In this document: positions 7,281 through 17,257 of the stretch, one piece after another | Numbering within the stretch: position 1 is the first letter of the stretch | Layout: the number at the start of each line of letters is the position of its first letter | DNA from: Albidovulum litorale | GTDB lineage: Bacteria > Pseudomonadota > Alphaproteobacteria > Rhodobacterales > Rhodobacteraceae | NCBI RefSeq assembly: GCF_025751495.1 | Contig: NZ_JAOWKZ010000003.1 | Span: 496,001 to 560,000, forward strand | Direction of reading: 5' to 3' | Length of the DNA stretch: 64,000 nucleotides | Translations under genes and position numbers: made by a program | The notes under the pieces: model-generated | Database searches by the model: none | What the model saw: the letters and a program-made list of their open reading frames with translations, nothing else | What the model was told of the DNA's origin: nothing

Positions 7281-8423
7281 TCAGTAGCCAGGCGACCCGA
7301 AGCTTGGCACCGGACCATTCACCGCTTGCAGGCGCTCCAGATTTACAATCGTTGACAGCATGATGCGGTCCTGACTCCAGTCGCCGGGCTTTTGGATCGC
7401 TATGGCGGCGGTTAGCGTGATCGCGACGAAAGGCGCGGCGAGAAAGGCGAAAACTAAGGTCGGATTACGTTCCGCCCTCCCCTCGATCACCCTGATCATC
7501 CGGCGTTTAAGAAGCGCCGCCGCGCGTCCGCCGAACAGTCCACCTTCGGTTCGTAGCAAAGCCACGGCAGGCAGTTCCACAGCGATCAGTCGGCGCGGAC
7601 GCAGCCCGTCATGGCAGACACGCAGCAGACAGTCGCAATACTCAGCCACGCTGTAGCCCCGCCGCATCAGAATCTGGCGGTCACACGAGAGTTCGCGCAA
7701 CTCCTCTACCTGCCGTTTCCAGAGATGGAAGGCTGGGTTCCAGAAAAGGAACGGCTGGATCAGGCCAAGCGCGATTTCCCACTCGACATCGCCCTGGCGC
7801 AGGTGCTGCAACTCATGCCCCAGCGCGATCTTCAGATCCGCCTCGCGGGCAAGCATGGTGGATGGGAGTACCACGATTCGGGACCGGATCCCCCGAGTTG
7901 AAAAGGGAACGTTGACCGCGTCCGACAGCCGCAGTTCCACCCGGCCGATCCGCCGCCAAACGTAACTCTCGACGATGATGCGGCGAAGCTGAAGGAAAGA
8001 GACGAAAAGCCGCAACGCGAATATCAAAAAACCCGCACCAAGGAAGGCCGCAATCCCCTGACCGAGTGGGCCGGACAGCACAAGCGCCACCTCGCTCCGG
8101 AAACCGATAAGCCGTTCGAGATCCGCAGGGTTCATCTCGAACCGGCCTTGAAGGTACTGCGACAGGACGAAATCGGTAAGGTTCACCGTGTTTTCAGGCA
8201 CCACATAGCCCGCCTGCATCGCCATCGAGACCGCCGCGACGAAAATCGGGCTGACAATGACTGCAAGGAAAACCGTTCTTAGCAGCCTGAGACGCGCGGT
8301 GACCGCGTGACCGAGCCCCGCGATATTGAGGAGTCGGGAAAAGACCGCCCAGACGAGGCAGGTAAAAACCAGCAGGACGTTGACCTCGATATAGGCGCCG
8401 AAAAGGGTGCTAGCGTTTGTCAT
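7281..8423 (-). CDS. BlaR1/MecR1-type M56 membrane metallopeptidase
   Basis: This protein is 380 residues from ATG 8423, which overlaps the end of the BlaI-type gene by 14 bases. Several N-terminal membrane segments are visible (YIEVNVLLVFTCLVWAVF, TVFLAVIVSPIFVAAVSMAM). The zinc protease motif HELQH lies in KIALGHELQHLRQGDVEWEI, with ELSCDRQIL downstream. A C-terminal hydrophobic segment follows (LVFAFLAAPFVAITLTAAI). It lacks a penicillin-binding sensor domain of the BlaR1 kind, so the signal is unknown. In this family the activated protease leads to cleavage of the partner BlaI-type repressor. Confidence 0.88.
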   Translation of the reverse strand: MTNASTLFGAYIEVNVLLVFTCLVWAVFSRLLNIAGLGHAVTARLRLLRTVFLAVIVSPIFVAAVSMAMQAGYVVPENTVNLTDFVLSQYLQGRFEMNPADLERLIGFRSEVALVLSGPLGQGIAAFLGAGFLIFALRLFVSFLQLRRIIVESYVWRRIGRVELRLSDAVNVPFSTRGIRSRIVVLPSTMLAREADLKIALGHELQHLRQGDVEWEIALGLIQPFLFWNPAFHLWKRQVEELRELSCDRQILMRRGYSVAEYCDCLLRVCHDGLRPRRLIAVELPAVALLRTEGGLFGGRAAALLKRRMIRVIEGRAERNPTLVFAFLAAPFVAITLTAAIAIQKPGDWSQDRIMLSTIVNLERLQAVNGPVPSFGSPGY

Positions 8424-8802
8424 CCCTGAGCCTCTTGTCAATCAGCGCCCGGATCTCGTCGAGCGCCTCTTCCGACAGGTCGTAATCGTCGACCAGCCGC
8501 GCGACGAGCGTCGCGGGCGCATTGTCGAAGAGTTTTTCGGAAAGGTTCTTCAGCGAACGCGACTGATAGGTGTCCTTGCTCAGCGTTGCCGAATAGAGGA
8601 AGGTCTTGCCCTGTTTCGTGCTTGTGACGAAACCCTTTTGTTCAAGGATGCGCAGGATCGTGGCAGCTGAGGTATAGGCAAGCTTGCGCGCGGGCGCGAG
8701 TGCCTCCTGCACCTCCCGCACGGTCGCTTCGCCCAAGTCCCAGAGCCGGGACATGAATTCCAGCTCCACCTCGGTCAGGAATTTGATTTTCTTGTCGCTC
8801 AT
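8410..8802 (-). CDS. BlaI/MecI/CopY-family transcriptional repressor
   Basis: This 130-residue protein is the normal length for BlaI. The winged helix appears as LTEVELEFMSRLWDLGEATV followed by TSAATILRILEQKGFVTSTK. The C-terminal dimerisation part contains SLKNLSEKLFDNAPATLVAR. It represses its own operon and possibly distant genes until cleaved through the M56 partner encoded just downstream with a 14-base overlap. No beta-lactamase or PBP gene is nearby, so the regulon lies elsewhere. I could not find a clear TACA/TGTA operator upstream. Confidence 0.93.
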   Translation of the reverse strand: MSDKKIKFLTEVELEFMSRLWDLGEATVREVQEALAPARKLAYTSAATILRILEQKGFVTSTKQGKTFLYSATLSKDTYQSRSLKNLSEKLFDNAPATLVARLVDDYDLSEEALDEIRALIDKRLRDDKR

Positions 8803-8880
8803 TTTTTGGTCTTCCCGATCCAGCTCGATCCTCGGGACCTTTCTACTAAGCTTTCCACATTTCTCAAAACGGAATGCGTT

Positions 8881-9282
8881 TCAGACCTTCCAGAAGCAGA
8901 ACACACCCCAGCCGATGGAAATCGCCAGCGGCCACCAGAGCGGCATGCCGATCAGCCCAAGCCAGGCCATGAAGATGTAGGACGTACCGAGAAGCGTGAT
9001 GAACAGCCGGTCGCCGCGCGTCGTCGTCAGGCCCAGCACACCTTGTCGTTCATCCCCGCCCGGGCGGCGGATTTCCAGCACGGTAAGTATGCCCATCGCC
9101 GTAAAGATGCCGATGAAGACCAAAAGCGTCGCCGGTGTCCAGGCCATCCAGAACGAGGGCCAGAGCGGTGAGGTCCAGGAGAAGCCCTTGTCCTCAGTCT
9201 GTCCGAGATTGCCCCAGCCTTGCGTCTGGGCGTTCGCCGCCAACGGCAGCAGCGTCAGGAATAACGCGAGAGCTCTCATCAC
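8881..9282 (-). CDS. glpU: DUF2160 membrane protein of glycerol ABC transporter operon
   Basis: This 133-residue protein has a signal-like N-terminus (MMRALALFLTLLPLAANAQT) and about three membrane segments (PATLLVFIGIFTAMGILTVL, FITLLGTSYIFMAWLGLIGM, WWPLAISIGWGVFCFW). This is the DUF2160 pattern, known as the small extra gene in rhizobial glpSTPQUV glycerol operons. Its ATG overlaps the stop of the permease gene by four bases and it is the last gene of the operon. Its role is not established; it may be an accessory membrane subunit. Confidence 0.85.
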   Translation of the reverse strand: MMRALALFLTLLPLAANAQTQGWGNLGQTEDKGFSWTSPLWPSFWMAWTPATLLVFIGIFTAMGILTVLEIRRPGGDERQGVLGLTTTRGDRLFITLLGTSYIFMAWLGLIGMPLWWPLAISIGWGVFCFWKV

Positions 9283-10076
9283 ACCCTTCCCAGGGCGAAG
9301 CCCTTGGCGATGTAGTTGCGCACGAACCAGATGACGATGGCACCCGGGATGATCGTCAGCGTACCGGCCGCCGCCAGCAGCCCGAGTTCGTAGCCCGCCG
9401 AGGAAGCCGTGCGCGTCATCGTGGCTGCGATGGGTTTGGCATAGACCGCTGTCAGTGTTTTGGCCAAAAGCAGTTCCACCCAGGAAAACATGAAGCAGAA
9501 GAAGGCTGCGACGCCGACGCCCGCCTTGATCGTCGGCAGGAAGATCTGCGTGAAGAAACGCGGGAAGGAATAGCCGTCGACAAAGGCGGTTTCGTCAAGT
9601 TCCTTCGGCACGCCCCCCATGAAGCCCTCGAGGATCCAGACCGCGAGCGGGATGTTGAAGAGGCAATGCGCCAGCGCCACCGCGATATGGGTGTCGAAAA
9701 GCTCCATCGCCGAATAGAGCTGGAAGAACGGCAGCGCGAAAACTGCCGCAGGCGCCATGCGGTTCGTCAGGAGCCAGAAGAACAACTGCTTGTCGCCGAG
9801 GAACCGGTAGCGTGAGAAGGCGTAAGCCGCGGGTAAGGCGACGGTGACGGAGATAACCGTGTTGATCGTCACGTAGATGATCGAGTTGATATAGCCCCAA
9901 TACCACGTCGGATCGGTGAAGATTGTCCGGTAGCTCGCCAGCGTCCATTTCTGCGGGAAGAGCGAGAAGCCGCCAAGGATTTCTTGCGTGGTCTTGAAGC
10001 TCATCGCCACCAACCAGTAGATCGGAAGCATCAGGAAGATGATGTAGAGGATCGGAATGATTGATCTTTTCTGCAT
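9279..10076 (-). CDS. glpQ: Glycerol-type ABC transporter permease (second)
   Basis: This 265-residue inner-membrane permease is of the MalG-like carbohydrate class. The N-terminal segment SIIPILYIIFLMLPIYWLVA is the first membrane helix. The EAA loop that docks on the ATPase is GVPKELDETAFVDGYSFPRF. It pairs with the permease at 10086-10949 to form the channel for the substrate delivered by the binding protein at 13215-14954. It is separated from the upstream gene by nine bases and overlaps the DUF2160 gene downstream. Confidence 0.88.
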   Translation of the reverse strand: MQKRSIIPILYIIFLMLPIYWLVAMSFKTTQEILGGFSLFPQKWTLASYRTIFTDPTWYWGYINSIIYVTINTVISVTVALPAAYAFSRYRFLGDKQLFFWLLTNRMAPAAVFALPFFQLYSAMELFDTHIAVALAHCLFNIPLAVWILEGFMGGVPKELDETAFVDGYSFPRFFTQIFLPTIKAGVGVAAFFCFMFSWVELLLAKTLTAVYAKPIAATMTRTASSAGYELGLLAAAGTLTIIPGAIVIWFVRNYIAKGFALGRV

Positions 10077-10085
10077 GGTGATCCC

Positions 10086-10949
10086 CTATTTCACATCGTG
10101 CCGCGTCATCAGCGTGTAGAAAAGCCACGAGACGAAGAGCGTGATGGCAAAGTAGATGAGCGACATCGCTGCTGCTGGCCCGAGGTCAAACTGCCCAAGC
10201 GCGATCTTCACAAGGTCGATGGAGAGAAGCGTGGTCGAATTGCCCGGGCCCCCGCCGGTCAGCACGAAGGGCTCGGTATAGATATTGAAGCTGTCCATAA
10301 AGCGCAGCAGGACCGCGATGGTCAGCACCTGTTTCATCTTCGGCAGTTGGATGTAGCGGAACACCGCCCAATTCGACGCGCCGTCGATCTTGGCCGCCTG
10401 ATAATAGGCGTCGGGGATCGAGACGAGGCCCGCATAGCACAGAAGAACGACCAGCGATGTCCAGTGCCAGACATCCATGGTGATGATCGTCACCCAGGCG
10501 GCAAGCGGGCTGCGGGTCATGTTGTAGTCGATGCCGAGCGTATGGTTCATGAAATAACCCAGAAGCCCGATATCTGGCAGGGTAAAGATATTCCACATCG
10601 CCCCCACGACGTTCCACGGGATCAGCATCGGCAGCGCCATCGTCACCAGGCAAACGGGCACCCAGAACCCCTTGCGCGGCATCGAGAGCGCGATGATCAC
10701 GCCCAAGGGCACCTCGATGACCAGAATCAGGAAGGTGAAGAGGAATTGGCGGCCGAGCGCGGCGTGAAAGCGCTCTGACCGCAGGATATCCTGAAACCAG
10801 CCCAGTCCATGCCAGAAGAACTGGTTGTTGCCAAAGGTTTCCTGCACCGAATAATTGACGACCGTCATCATCGGCACAAGCGCGTTGAAGGCGACAAGCA
10901 CGAGGACGGGCAGGACGAAGAACCAGGCTTTCTGATTGACCTTGCGCAT
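10086..10949 (-). CDS. glpP: Glycerol-type ABC transporter permease (first)
   Basis: This 287-residue permease is of the MalF-like class. The first helix is AWFFVLPVLVLVAFNALVPM. The EAA loop reads SIPDAYYQAAKIDGASNWAV. The segment TEPFVLTGGGPGNSTTLLSI is a recognisable conserved stretch of sugar and polyol permeases. The ATG overlaps the TGA of the upstream ATPase gene by one base (TGATG), implying coupled translation. Confidence 0.88.
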   Translation of the reverse strand: MRKVNQKAWFFVLPVLVLVAFNALVPMMTVVNYSVQETFGNNQFFWHGLGWFQDILRSERFHAALGRQFLFTFLILVIEVPLGVIIALSMPRKGFWVPVCLVTMALPMLIPWNVVGAMWNIFTLPDIGLLGYFMNHTLGIDYNMTRSPLAAWVTIITMDVWHWTSLVVLLCYAGLVSIPDAYYQAAKIDGASNWAVFRYIQLPKMKQVLTIAVLLRFMDSFNIYTEPFVLTGGGPGNSTTLLSIDLVKIALGQFDLGPAAAMSLIYFAITLFVSWLFYTLMTRHDVK

Positions 10950-12028
10950 CAGGCGGCCCTTTCCTGTTTGGTGGCAATCCAGCCATCGCGGTAAAGCCGG
11001 GTCTGGTCAGGGCGGAAGGTCAGGTGGACGCTCTCGCCCTGCCCCGGGACCGCGCCTTCGACAATGGCGCTGACTCTGGTCTCACCGGCCACGGCCTCCA
11101 CCACCGAATGGCGGCCAAGATCCATGACCTTGCGCACGGTGGCGGGGATGCCGGTCGAGCCAAGCGTCACATATTCCGGCCGAATGCCGATCTCATGGCG
11201 CCCCTCGCCGGGAGCGACAGCACCTTCCAGCGTGACCTGCTCGCCGTTGAAGAAGGTGGCACCATCCTTCACCTCGGCCGGCAGAACATTCATGCCGGGC
11301 GAGCCGATGAAATGGCCGACGAAAGTATGGGCGGGTCGTTCGAAAAGGTCGACCGGCGTGCCGATCTGCACGACCTGGCCTTCCTGCATCACAACGACCT
11401 GATCGGCGAAGGTCAACGCCTCGGTCTGGTCATGGGTGACGTAGATCATCGTCACCTTCACTTTCTGATGCAATTCTTTGAGTTTTGACCGTAATTTCCA
11501 CTTCAGGTGCGGGTCGATGACGGTCAAGGGTTCATCGAACATGATGACATTGACATCATCGCGGACGAGGCCGCGCCCCATGGAGATCTTCTGCTTGTTA
11601 TCGGGGCTGAGATGGGCGGCGCGGGTCCCCAGCATCTCGGTCACGTCGAGCATCGCGGCGATATCTTCGACGCGTGTTTTGACGCGGCTCTCGTCCACGC
11701 CCCGGTTGCGCAGCGGAAAGGCGAGATTGTCGTAGACGGACATCGTGTCGTAGATCACCGGAAACTGAAACACCTGCGCGATATTGCGCTGATCGGGGGG
11801 CAGGCCGGTCACATCCTTACCATCGAAAAGAATGCGCCCCTCGGACGGATGAAGCAGCCCCGAGATGATGTTCAAAAGCGTGGACTTGCCGCAACCGGAC
11901 GGCCCGAGCAAAGCATAGGCACCGCCATCCTGCCAGTCGAGATTCAATTCCTTCAGCGCGTAATCCTGCGGTCCTTTCGGATCGGGCATGTAGGAGTGGC
12001 GGAGCCGGTCGAGGGTGATCTTGGCCAT
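10949..12028 (-). CDS. glpT: Glycerol-type ABC transporter ATPase with degenerate signature
   Basis: This 359-residue ATPase has a nucleotide-binding domain and a C-terminal TOBE-like domain. Walker A is LLGPSGCGKSTLL, the Q-loop is VFQFPVIYD, Walker B is VIMFDEPLTVID and the H-loop is YVTHDQTEAL. The ABC signature is LSPDNKQKISMGRGL instead of LSGGQ, so it cannot complete a normal ATP site for its partner. It forms a heterodimer with the ATPase at 12038-13102. It lies nine bases after that gene and one base overlaps the next. Confidence 0.9.
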   Translation of the reverse strand: MAKITLDRLRHSYMPDPKGPQDYALKELNLDWQDGGAYALLGPSGCGKSTLLNIISGLLHPSEGRILFDGKDVTGLPPDQRNIAQVFQFPVIYDTMSVYDNLAFPLRNRGVDESRVKTRVEDIAAMLDVTEMLGTRAAHLSPDNKQKISMGRGLVRDDVNVIMFDEPLTVIDPHLKWKLRSKLKELHQKVKVTMIYVTHDQTEALTFADQVVVMQEGQVVQIGTPVDLFERPAHTFVGHFIGSPGMNVLPAEVKDGATFFNGEQVTLEGAVAPGEGRHEIGIRPEYVTLGSTGIPATVRKVMDLGRHSVVEAVAGETRVSAIVEGAVPGQGESVHLTFRPDQTRLYRDGWIATKQERAA

Positions 12029-12037
12029 GGGCGCTCC

Positions 12038-13102
12038 TCAGGCGGCTAGCGCGCCGTCGGGCGCGAAGTAGAAGCAATGGGCGGGGTCCATGAAGAACTC
12101 ATGATCCTCGCCGACACGGTAGGGATGGACGCCCGGCGCGAGCGAGACCCAGATGTCCGACCCCATGCTGAAATGCGCCGTCGATTCCGAGCCGGATAGC
12201 TCGGTAATCTGAATGGTGCCCGTCATCGGTACATGTGCCGCATCCGAGCGGACGGGCGAGACATAGTTGGGGCGCACTGCGACCGTATAGGCCCCGTCCC
12301 TCAGCCCCGCCGCAGGACCGGCGACGGTCCAGCCAACACCATGGCCCAGTTCCATCCGGTCGCCTTTCTTGGTGACCGGGGCAGAGTTGATCGGCGGGTC
12401 GGAAAAGACACGGGCCGAGGTCAGCGTGTTGGGCTTGCGGTAAATCTCGGCGGTCGGCCCGAACTGGGTGACATGCCCGTCCTGCATCAGCGCGGTGCGC
12501 CCGCCAAGCATCAAAGCTTCGGCGGGTTCCGAGGTGGCATAGACCACGATCGCGCCACGCCCCGCGAAAAGCTCCGGCAACTGATCCCGCAATTCCTCGC
12601 GCAGCTTATAGTCAAGATTGGCCAGCGGCTCATCGAGAAAGACGGCGGTCGATTCCTTGGCGATGGCCCGCGCAAGCGCGGTGCGCTGCTGCTGCCCGCC
12701 CGACAGTTCATGCGGACGGCGGTTCAGCATGGGGCGCAATTGCAGCACATCCGCCGCCGCCTCCACCCGGCCCTGTATTTCCGACTTCGCCACGCCTGCG
12801 ACCCTGAGGGGAGAGGCGATATTGTCGAAGACAGTCATATGCGGATAGTTCACGAAGAACTGGTGGACGAGGCTGATATTGCGCTTCTGCGGGCTCATCC
12901 CGGTCACGTCCTGCCCGTCCATCAGGATCTGCCCCGACGCGACCCGGTCCAGCCCGGCCATCAGCTTGATGAGAGAGGTCTTGCCCGATCCCGTTTCGCC
13001 CAGGAGGACGTTGAAACGCCCCGGCTCAAGCACGAGAGAGGTTTCCTTGATATGCGTCACCTGCCCCACGCGCTTGGTGATCGCCTTCAGTTCCAGCGCC
13101 AT
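12038..13102 (-). CDS. glpS: Glycerol-type ABC transporter ATPase with missing H-loop His
   Basis: This 354-residue ATPase has Walker A LLGETGSGKTSLI, Q-loop LVHQFFVNYPHMT, canonical signature LSGGQQQRTALARA and Walker B AVFLDEPLANLD. The H-loop reads YATSEPAEAL, so Ser replaces the usual His. Together with the degenerate signature of the partner at 10949-12028, this disables the same composite ATP site of the heterodimer and leaves the other intact. It is the second gene of the operon, 112 bases after the binding-protein gene. Confidence 0.9.
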   Translation of the reverse strand: MALELKAITKRVGQVTHIKETSLVLEPGRFNVLLGETGSGKTSLIKLMAGLDRVASGQILMDGQDVTGMSPQKRNISLVHQFFVNYPHMTVFDNIASPLRVAGVAKSEIQGRVEAAADVLQLRPMLNRRPHELSGGQQQRTALARAIAKESTAVFLDEPLANLDYKLREELRDQLPELFAGRGAIVVYATSEPAEALMLGGRTALMQDGHVTQFGPTAEIYRKPNTLTSARVFSDPPINSAPVTKKGDRMELGHGVGWTVAGPAAGLRDGAYTVAVRPNYVSPVRSDAAHVPMTGTIQITELSGSESTAHFSMGSDIWVSLAPGVHPYRVGEDHEFFMDPAHCFYFAPDGALAA

Positions 13103-13214
13103 GTCCCCTCCCCGAGGTGTCGCTTTTGTATCGTTGGTGGGAAAGGCCGGAACGAAGCCGCTACGGCCGGACCCTGCCCGGGATCATTACCCGGGCAGGG
13201 AGTTGATTAAGGCG

Positions 13215-14954
<1,740 letters not shown>

Positions 14955-15310
14955 CCTGTCTCCTCCCTGAGATTTGTTGGGCCAGCGGAAACTGGCCGAT
15001 AGATATTCAAGCGAGATGTTAGCGTTTGTCAAACTAAAACTTTAGTAGAAATTAAATTAGGTGTAACATTATGTTATAATTACATTTAATTAAAAAAGCA
15101 GACTCCCACCCAAAGGTTCATCGGCACGTCGCGAATTTTCTGCCCCACAAAGCTCCGCCGTAAATCCCAGTTTGAATGAACAGACACGCCTCGGCCGATG
15201 ACAAGCACAAACGTCGCGCGATCGTCAAAAACCTGCCCTGTTTCGGGCTCATAAAGGTCATGGCGGCATGCCCCAATAGCTTCGGGGGATTTTCACAAGC
15301 GGGGCCGCCA
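14955..15310. promoter_or_regulatory. Promoter region of the transporter operon, with two palindromes
   Basis: This 356-base divergent region is strongly AT-rich from about 15010 to 15105, unlike its surroundings. It holds the palindrome ACTAAAACTTTAGT at 15033-15046 and the perfect palindrome TAACATTATGTTA at 15064-15076. These are good candidates for operator sites of a regulator of the glp-type operon. No regulator gene is adjacent, so the factor is unknown. Confidence 0.5.
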
Positions 15311-15958
15311 ATGACCCATTCCGAAACTGACCGCGAACGCCGGGGTTCTGCATTCCTGACAGGGGCAAAGTCCCGTATCGGACGAATGATGGTCGTTGCG
15401 GCACTTGCCGGGATTGTCCCGGTATCATCGGACGCAACGCAGCCTCGCCCGGTGAACCACATGGTCGCCCGTAAGGCTATCGCAGCGCCCTCCGGCGCCA
15501 AGGCGCTGTGCGTGCAGCACAGCTGGGCCTGTGCCCGTGGTGGCGGCGCTCACCTTTCAGAACGCGCGGCAATGAAATTGGCCCACAAAGTAAACGTGAG
15601 CGTCAACAAGAAGGTCCGCCCGATTTCCGACCGCGCACAATACGGCGTCGACGAACGCTGGGACCTTCCGACCCGGCGCGGCGGCGATTGCGAGGATTTT
15701 GCGCTCCTGAAGAAGAAGCAACTCGTCGAAGCCGGCATTAGCCCCGAAACTCTGCTGATCGCAACCGTGCTCGACCGCAATCGCGGCGCGCATGCGGTGC
15801 TGGTGCTGAGGACATCTGGCGGAGATTACGTGCTCGACAATCTGGGAAACCGAATCAAGCCTTGGCGTGACACCGGTTACAGTTTCATCCGGATGCAGGA
15901 TCCGAACCGCCCCGACCGCTGGGTGGCAGTTCTCGCGGGTGGTGTGTTTGACGCCTGA
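15311..15958 (+). CDS. Transglutaminase-like cysteine protease (BTLCP, DUF920 type)
   Basis: This protein is 215 residues from ATG 15311; the frame extends upstream but without support. After a hydrophobic stretch (RMMVVAALAGIVPVS) the catalytic triad is clear: Cys127 in RRGGDCEDFALLKK, His161 in NRGAHAVLVLRT and Asp176 in GDYVLDNLGN. The family includes LapG-like periplasmic proteases that cleave adhesins after a double-Ala site. Location is probably periplasmic or membrane-attached. No LapD-like gene is nearby, so the substrate is unknown. A strong terminator follows. Confidence 0.85.
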   Translation: MTHSETDRERRGSAFLTGAKSRIGRMMVVAALAGIVPVSSDATQPRPVNHMVARKAIAAPSGAKALCVQHSWACARGGGAHLSERAAMKLAHKVNVSVNKKVRPISDRAQYGVDERWDLPTRRGGDCEDFALLKKKQLVEAGISPETLLIATVLDRNRGAHAVLVLRTSGGDYVLDNLGNRIKPWRDTGYSFIRMQDPNRPDRWVAVLAGGVFDA

Positions 15959-15984
15959 CGTCTTGATCAGAAGCGATAAAGAAG

Positions 15985-16020
15985 AAAACCCGCATGCCTA
16001 GACATGCGGGTTTCTCTTTT
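15985..16020 (+). terminator. Rho-independent terminator after the BTLCP gene
   Basis: AAACCCGCATG at 15986-15996 pairs with CATGCGGGTTT at 16003-16013 across a six-base loop, followed by CTCTTTT. The perfect 11-bp stem with a T-tract lies 30 bases after the stop codon of the protease gene. It may also serve the convergent gene. Confidence 0.88.
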
Positions 16021-16091
16021 CTTGAGCTTTTTCAGCGCGGCTGTCAGTTCACGCAAGGCAACACGATTGAACGGCTAACCTTTCATGGCGG

Positions 16092-16997
16092 TCAGCGCAG
16101 ACGCCTGCCATGACCGACACCGGAATTACCCTGGCCACTGTGTTCTGAATTCTCGGCGTTATTGTTGTCGCCTGAATTGCCCGGAGCATCCTGATCACCA
16201 TTCCCGTGACCGTTGTTTTCGTGCCCGCCGCCACCACCGGAACCTTCGCCACCGCCTGAGCCTTCACCACCGCCGGAGCCTTCGCCACCACCGGAGCCTT
16301 CGCCGCCGCCGGAGCCTTCACCGCCGCCGGAGCCTTCGCCGCCACCGGAGCCTTCGCCGCCACCGGAGCCTTCGCCGCCACCGGAGCCTTCACCGCCGCC
16401 GGAGCCTTCACCGCCGCCGGAGCCTTCGCCGCCGCCGGAGCCTTCGCCGCCACCGGAGCCTTCACCGCCGCCGGAGCCTTCGCCGCCGCCGGAGCCTTCG
16501 CCGCCACCGGAGCCTTCGCCGCCGCCGGAGCCTTCGCCACCACCGGAGCCTTCGCCGCCGCCGGACCCTTCACCGCCGCCGGAACCTTCGCCACCGCCGG
16601 ACCCTTCGCCGCCGCCGGACCCTTCACCGCCGCCGGACCCTTCGCCGCCGCCAGTGCCGCCGTCACCGCCAGTGCCGCCGTCACCGGTATCGGCACCGCT
16701 CAGCCCAGGGATCGTGGCTGTTGCCGCATCTGCCAGCAGCGCCGCGATTTCCGGACAGTTTTCCAGCGCATATTCGAGGATTTCGGCATAGTTCGCGCTG
16801 TTACGAATGCGCTTCGCCTCCTCGGGCGACAGCGTCGCCCGGGCGCAGAGATCGGCCAGATAATCATTCATGGACACCTGAATGACCGGCGCAGACATGC
16901 CGCCGCCATATGCCATTCCGGATGCTGAAATCACAACAAGAGCTGCGTAACCCGCAGCCAGAACCAACGACCGGCGAACGCCGACGAACTCAAACAT
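16092..16997 (-). CDS. Secreted Gly-rich protein with 23 GGGEGS repeats
   Basis: This 301-residue protein has an N-terminal hydrophobic segment (SLVLAAGYAALVVISASGMA) that looks like a signal peptide. A globular part of about 60 residues follows (MNDYLADLCARATLSPEEA, then NYAEILEYALENCPEIAALL), with two Cys. Next come 23 hexapeptides GGGEGS and a low-complexity tail rich in Gly, Asn, His and Asp. The repeats are flexible, acidic and possibly cation-binding. The protein is probably exported to the periplasm or surface. Family unknown; codon use in the repeats is varied only at third positions, which indicates selection for the protein repeat. Confidence 0.72.
   Translation of the reverse strand: MFEFVGVRRSLVLAAGYAALVVISASGMAYGGGMSAPVIQVSMNDYLADLCARATLSPEEAKRIRNSANYAEILEYALENCPEIAALLADAATATIPGLSGADTGDGGTGGDGGTGGGEGSGGGEGSGGGEGSGGGEGSGGGEGSGGGEGSGGGEGSGGGEGSGGGEGSGGGEGSGGGEGSGGGEGSGGGEGSGGGEGSGGGEGSGGGEGSGGGEGSGGGEGSGGGEGSGGGEGSGGGEGSGGGEGSGGGEGSGGGGGHENNGHGNGDQDAPGNSGDNNNAENSEHSGQGNSGVGHGRRLR
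16238..16651. repeat. 18-bp tandem repeat, 23 units
   Basis: The unit on the plus strand is close to CCGCCGGAGCCTTCGCCG, seen 23 times without interruption and with mostly third-position variants. It encodes the GGGEGS repeat on the minus strand and makes long artefactual frames in other phases (Pro-rich on plus, Ala-rich on minus). Such an array can gain or lose units by slippage. Confidence 0.9.
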
Positions 16998-17257
16998 ATC
17001 CCACTCCGTTTGCTGCTCACCACCGCGGCAGAAATTTCTCTGCCTTTATTTTGCCACGACTCCACCACATTCGCGCCAAAAGTCAAGAAAGTCCGGGGTG
17101 GATCGCGAATTGTTCGCCCATAGCTGATAATCCCGCAACTGTGTCGCGGTTTGTGGTGAAAAAACAGTTAACCGTTAAGGTGTTGTGCCGTCGCAATAAA
17201 ACTCTGCCGCCCACAAAACGCGCAGCAATTCAAGCTTTGACCGAGTTCCGCGCAGCT

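Noticed and set aside
8803-8880. Possible BlaI operator upstream of the BlaI-type gene
   Set aside because: I looked for TACA/TGTA half sites in dyad and found none convincing.
16049-16885. Long Ala-, Arg- or Pro-rich frames and a CRISPR-like repeat pattern over the 18-bp array
   Set aside because: They are shadows of the GGGEGS coding array. There are no unique spacers, so it is not CRISPR.
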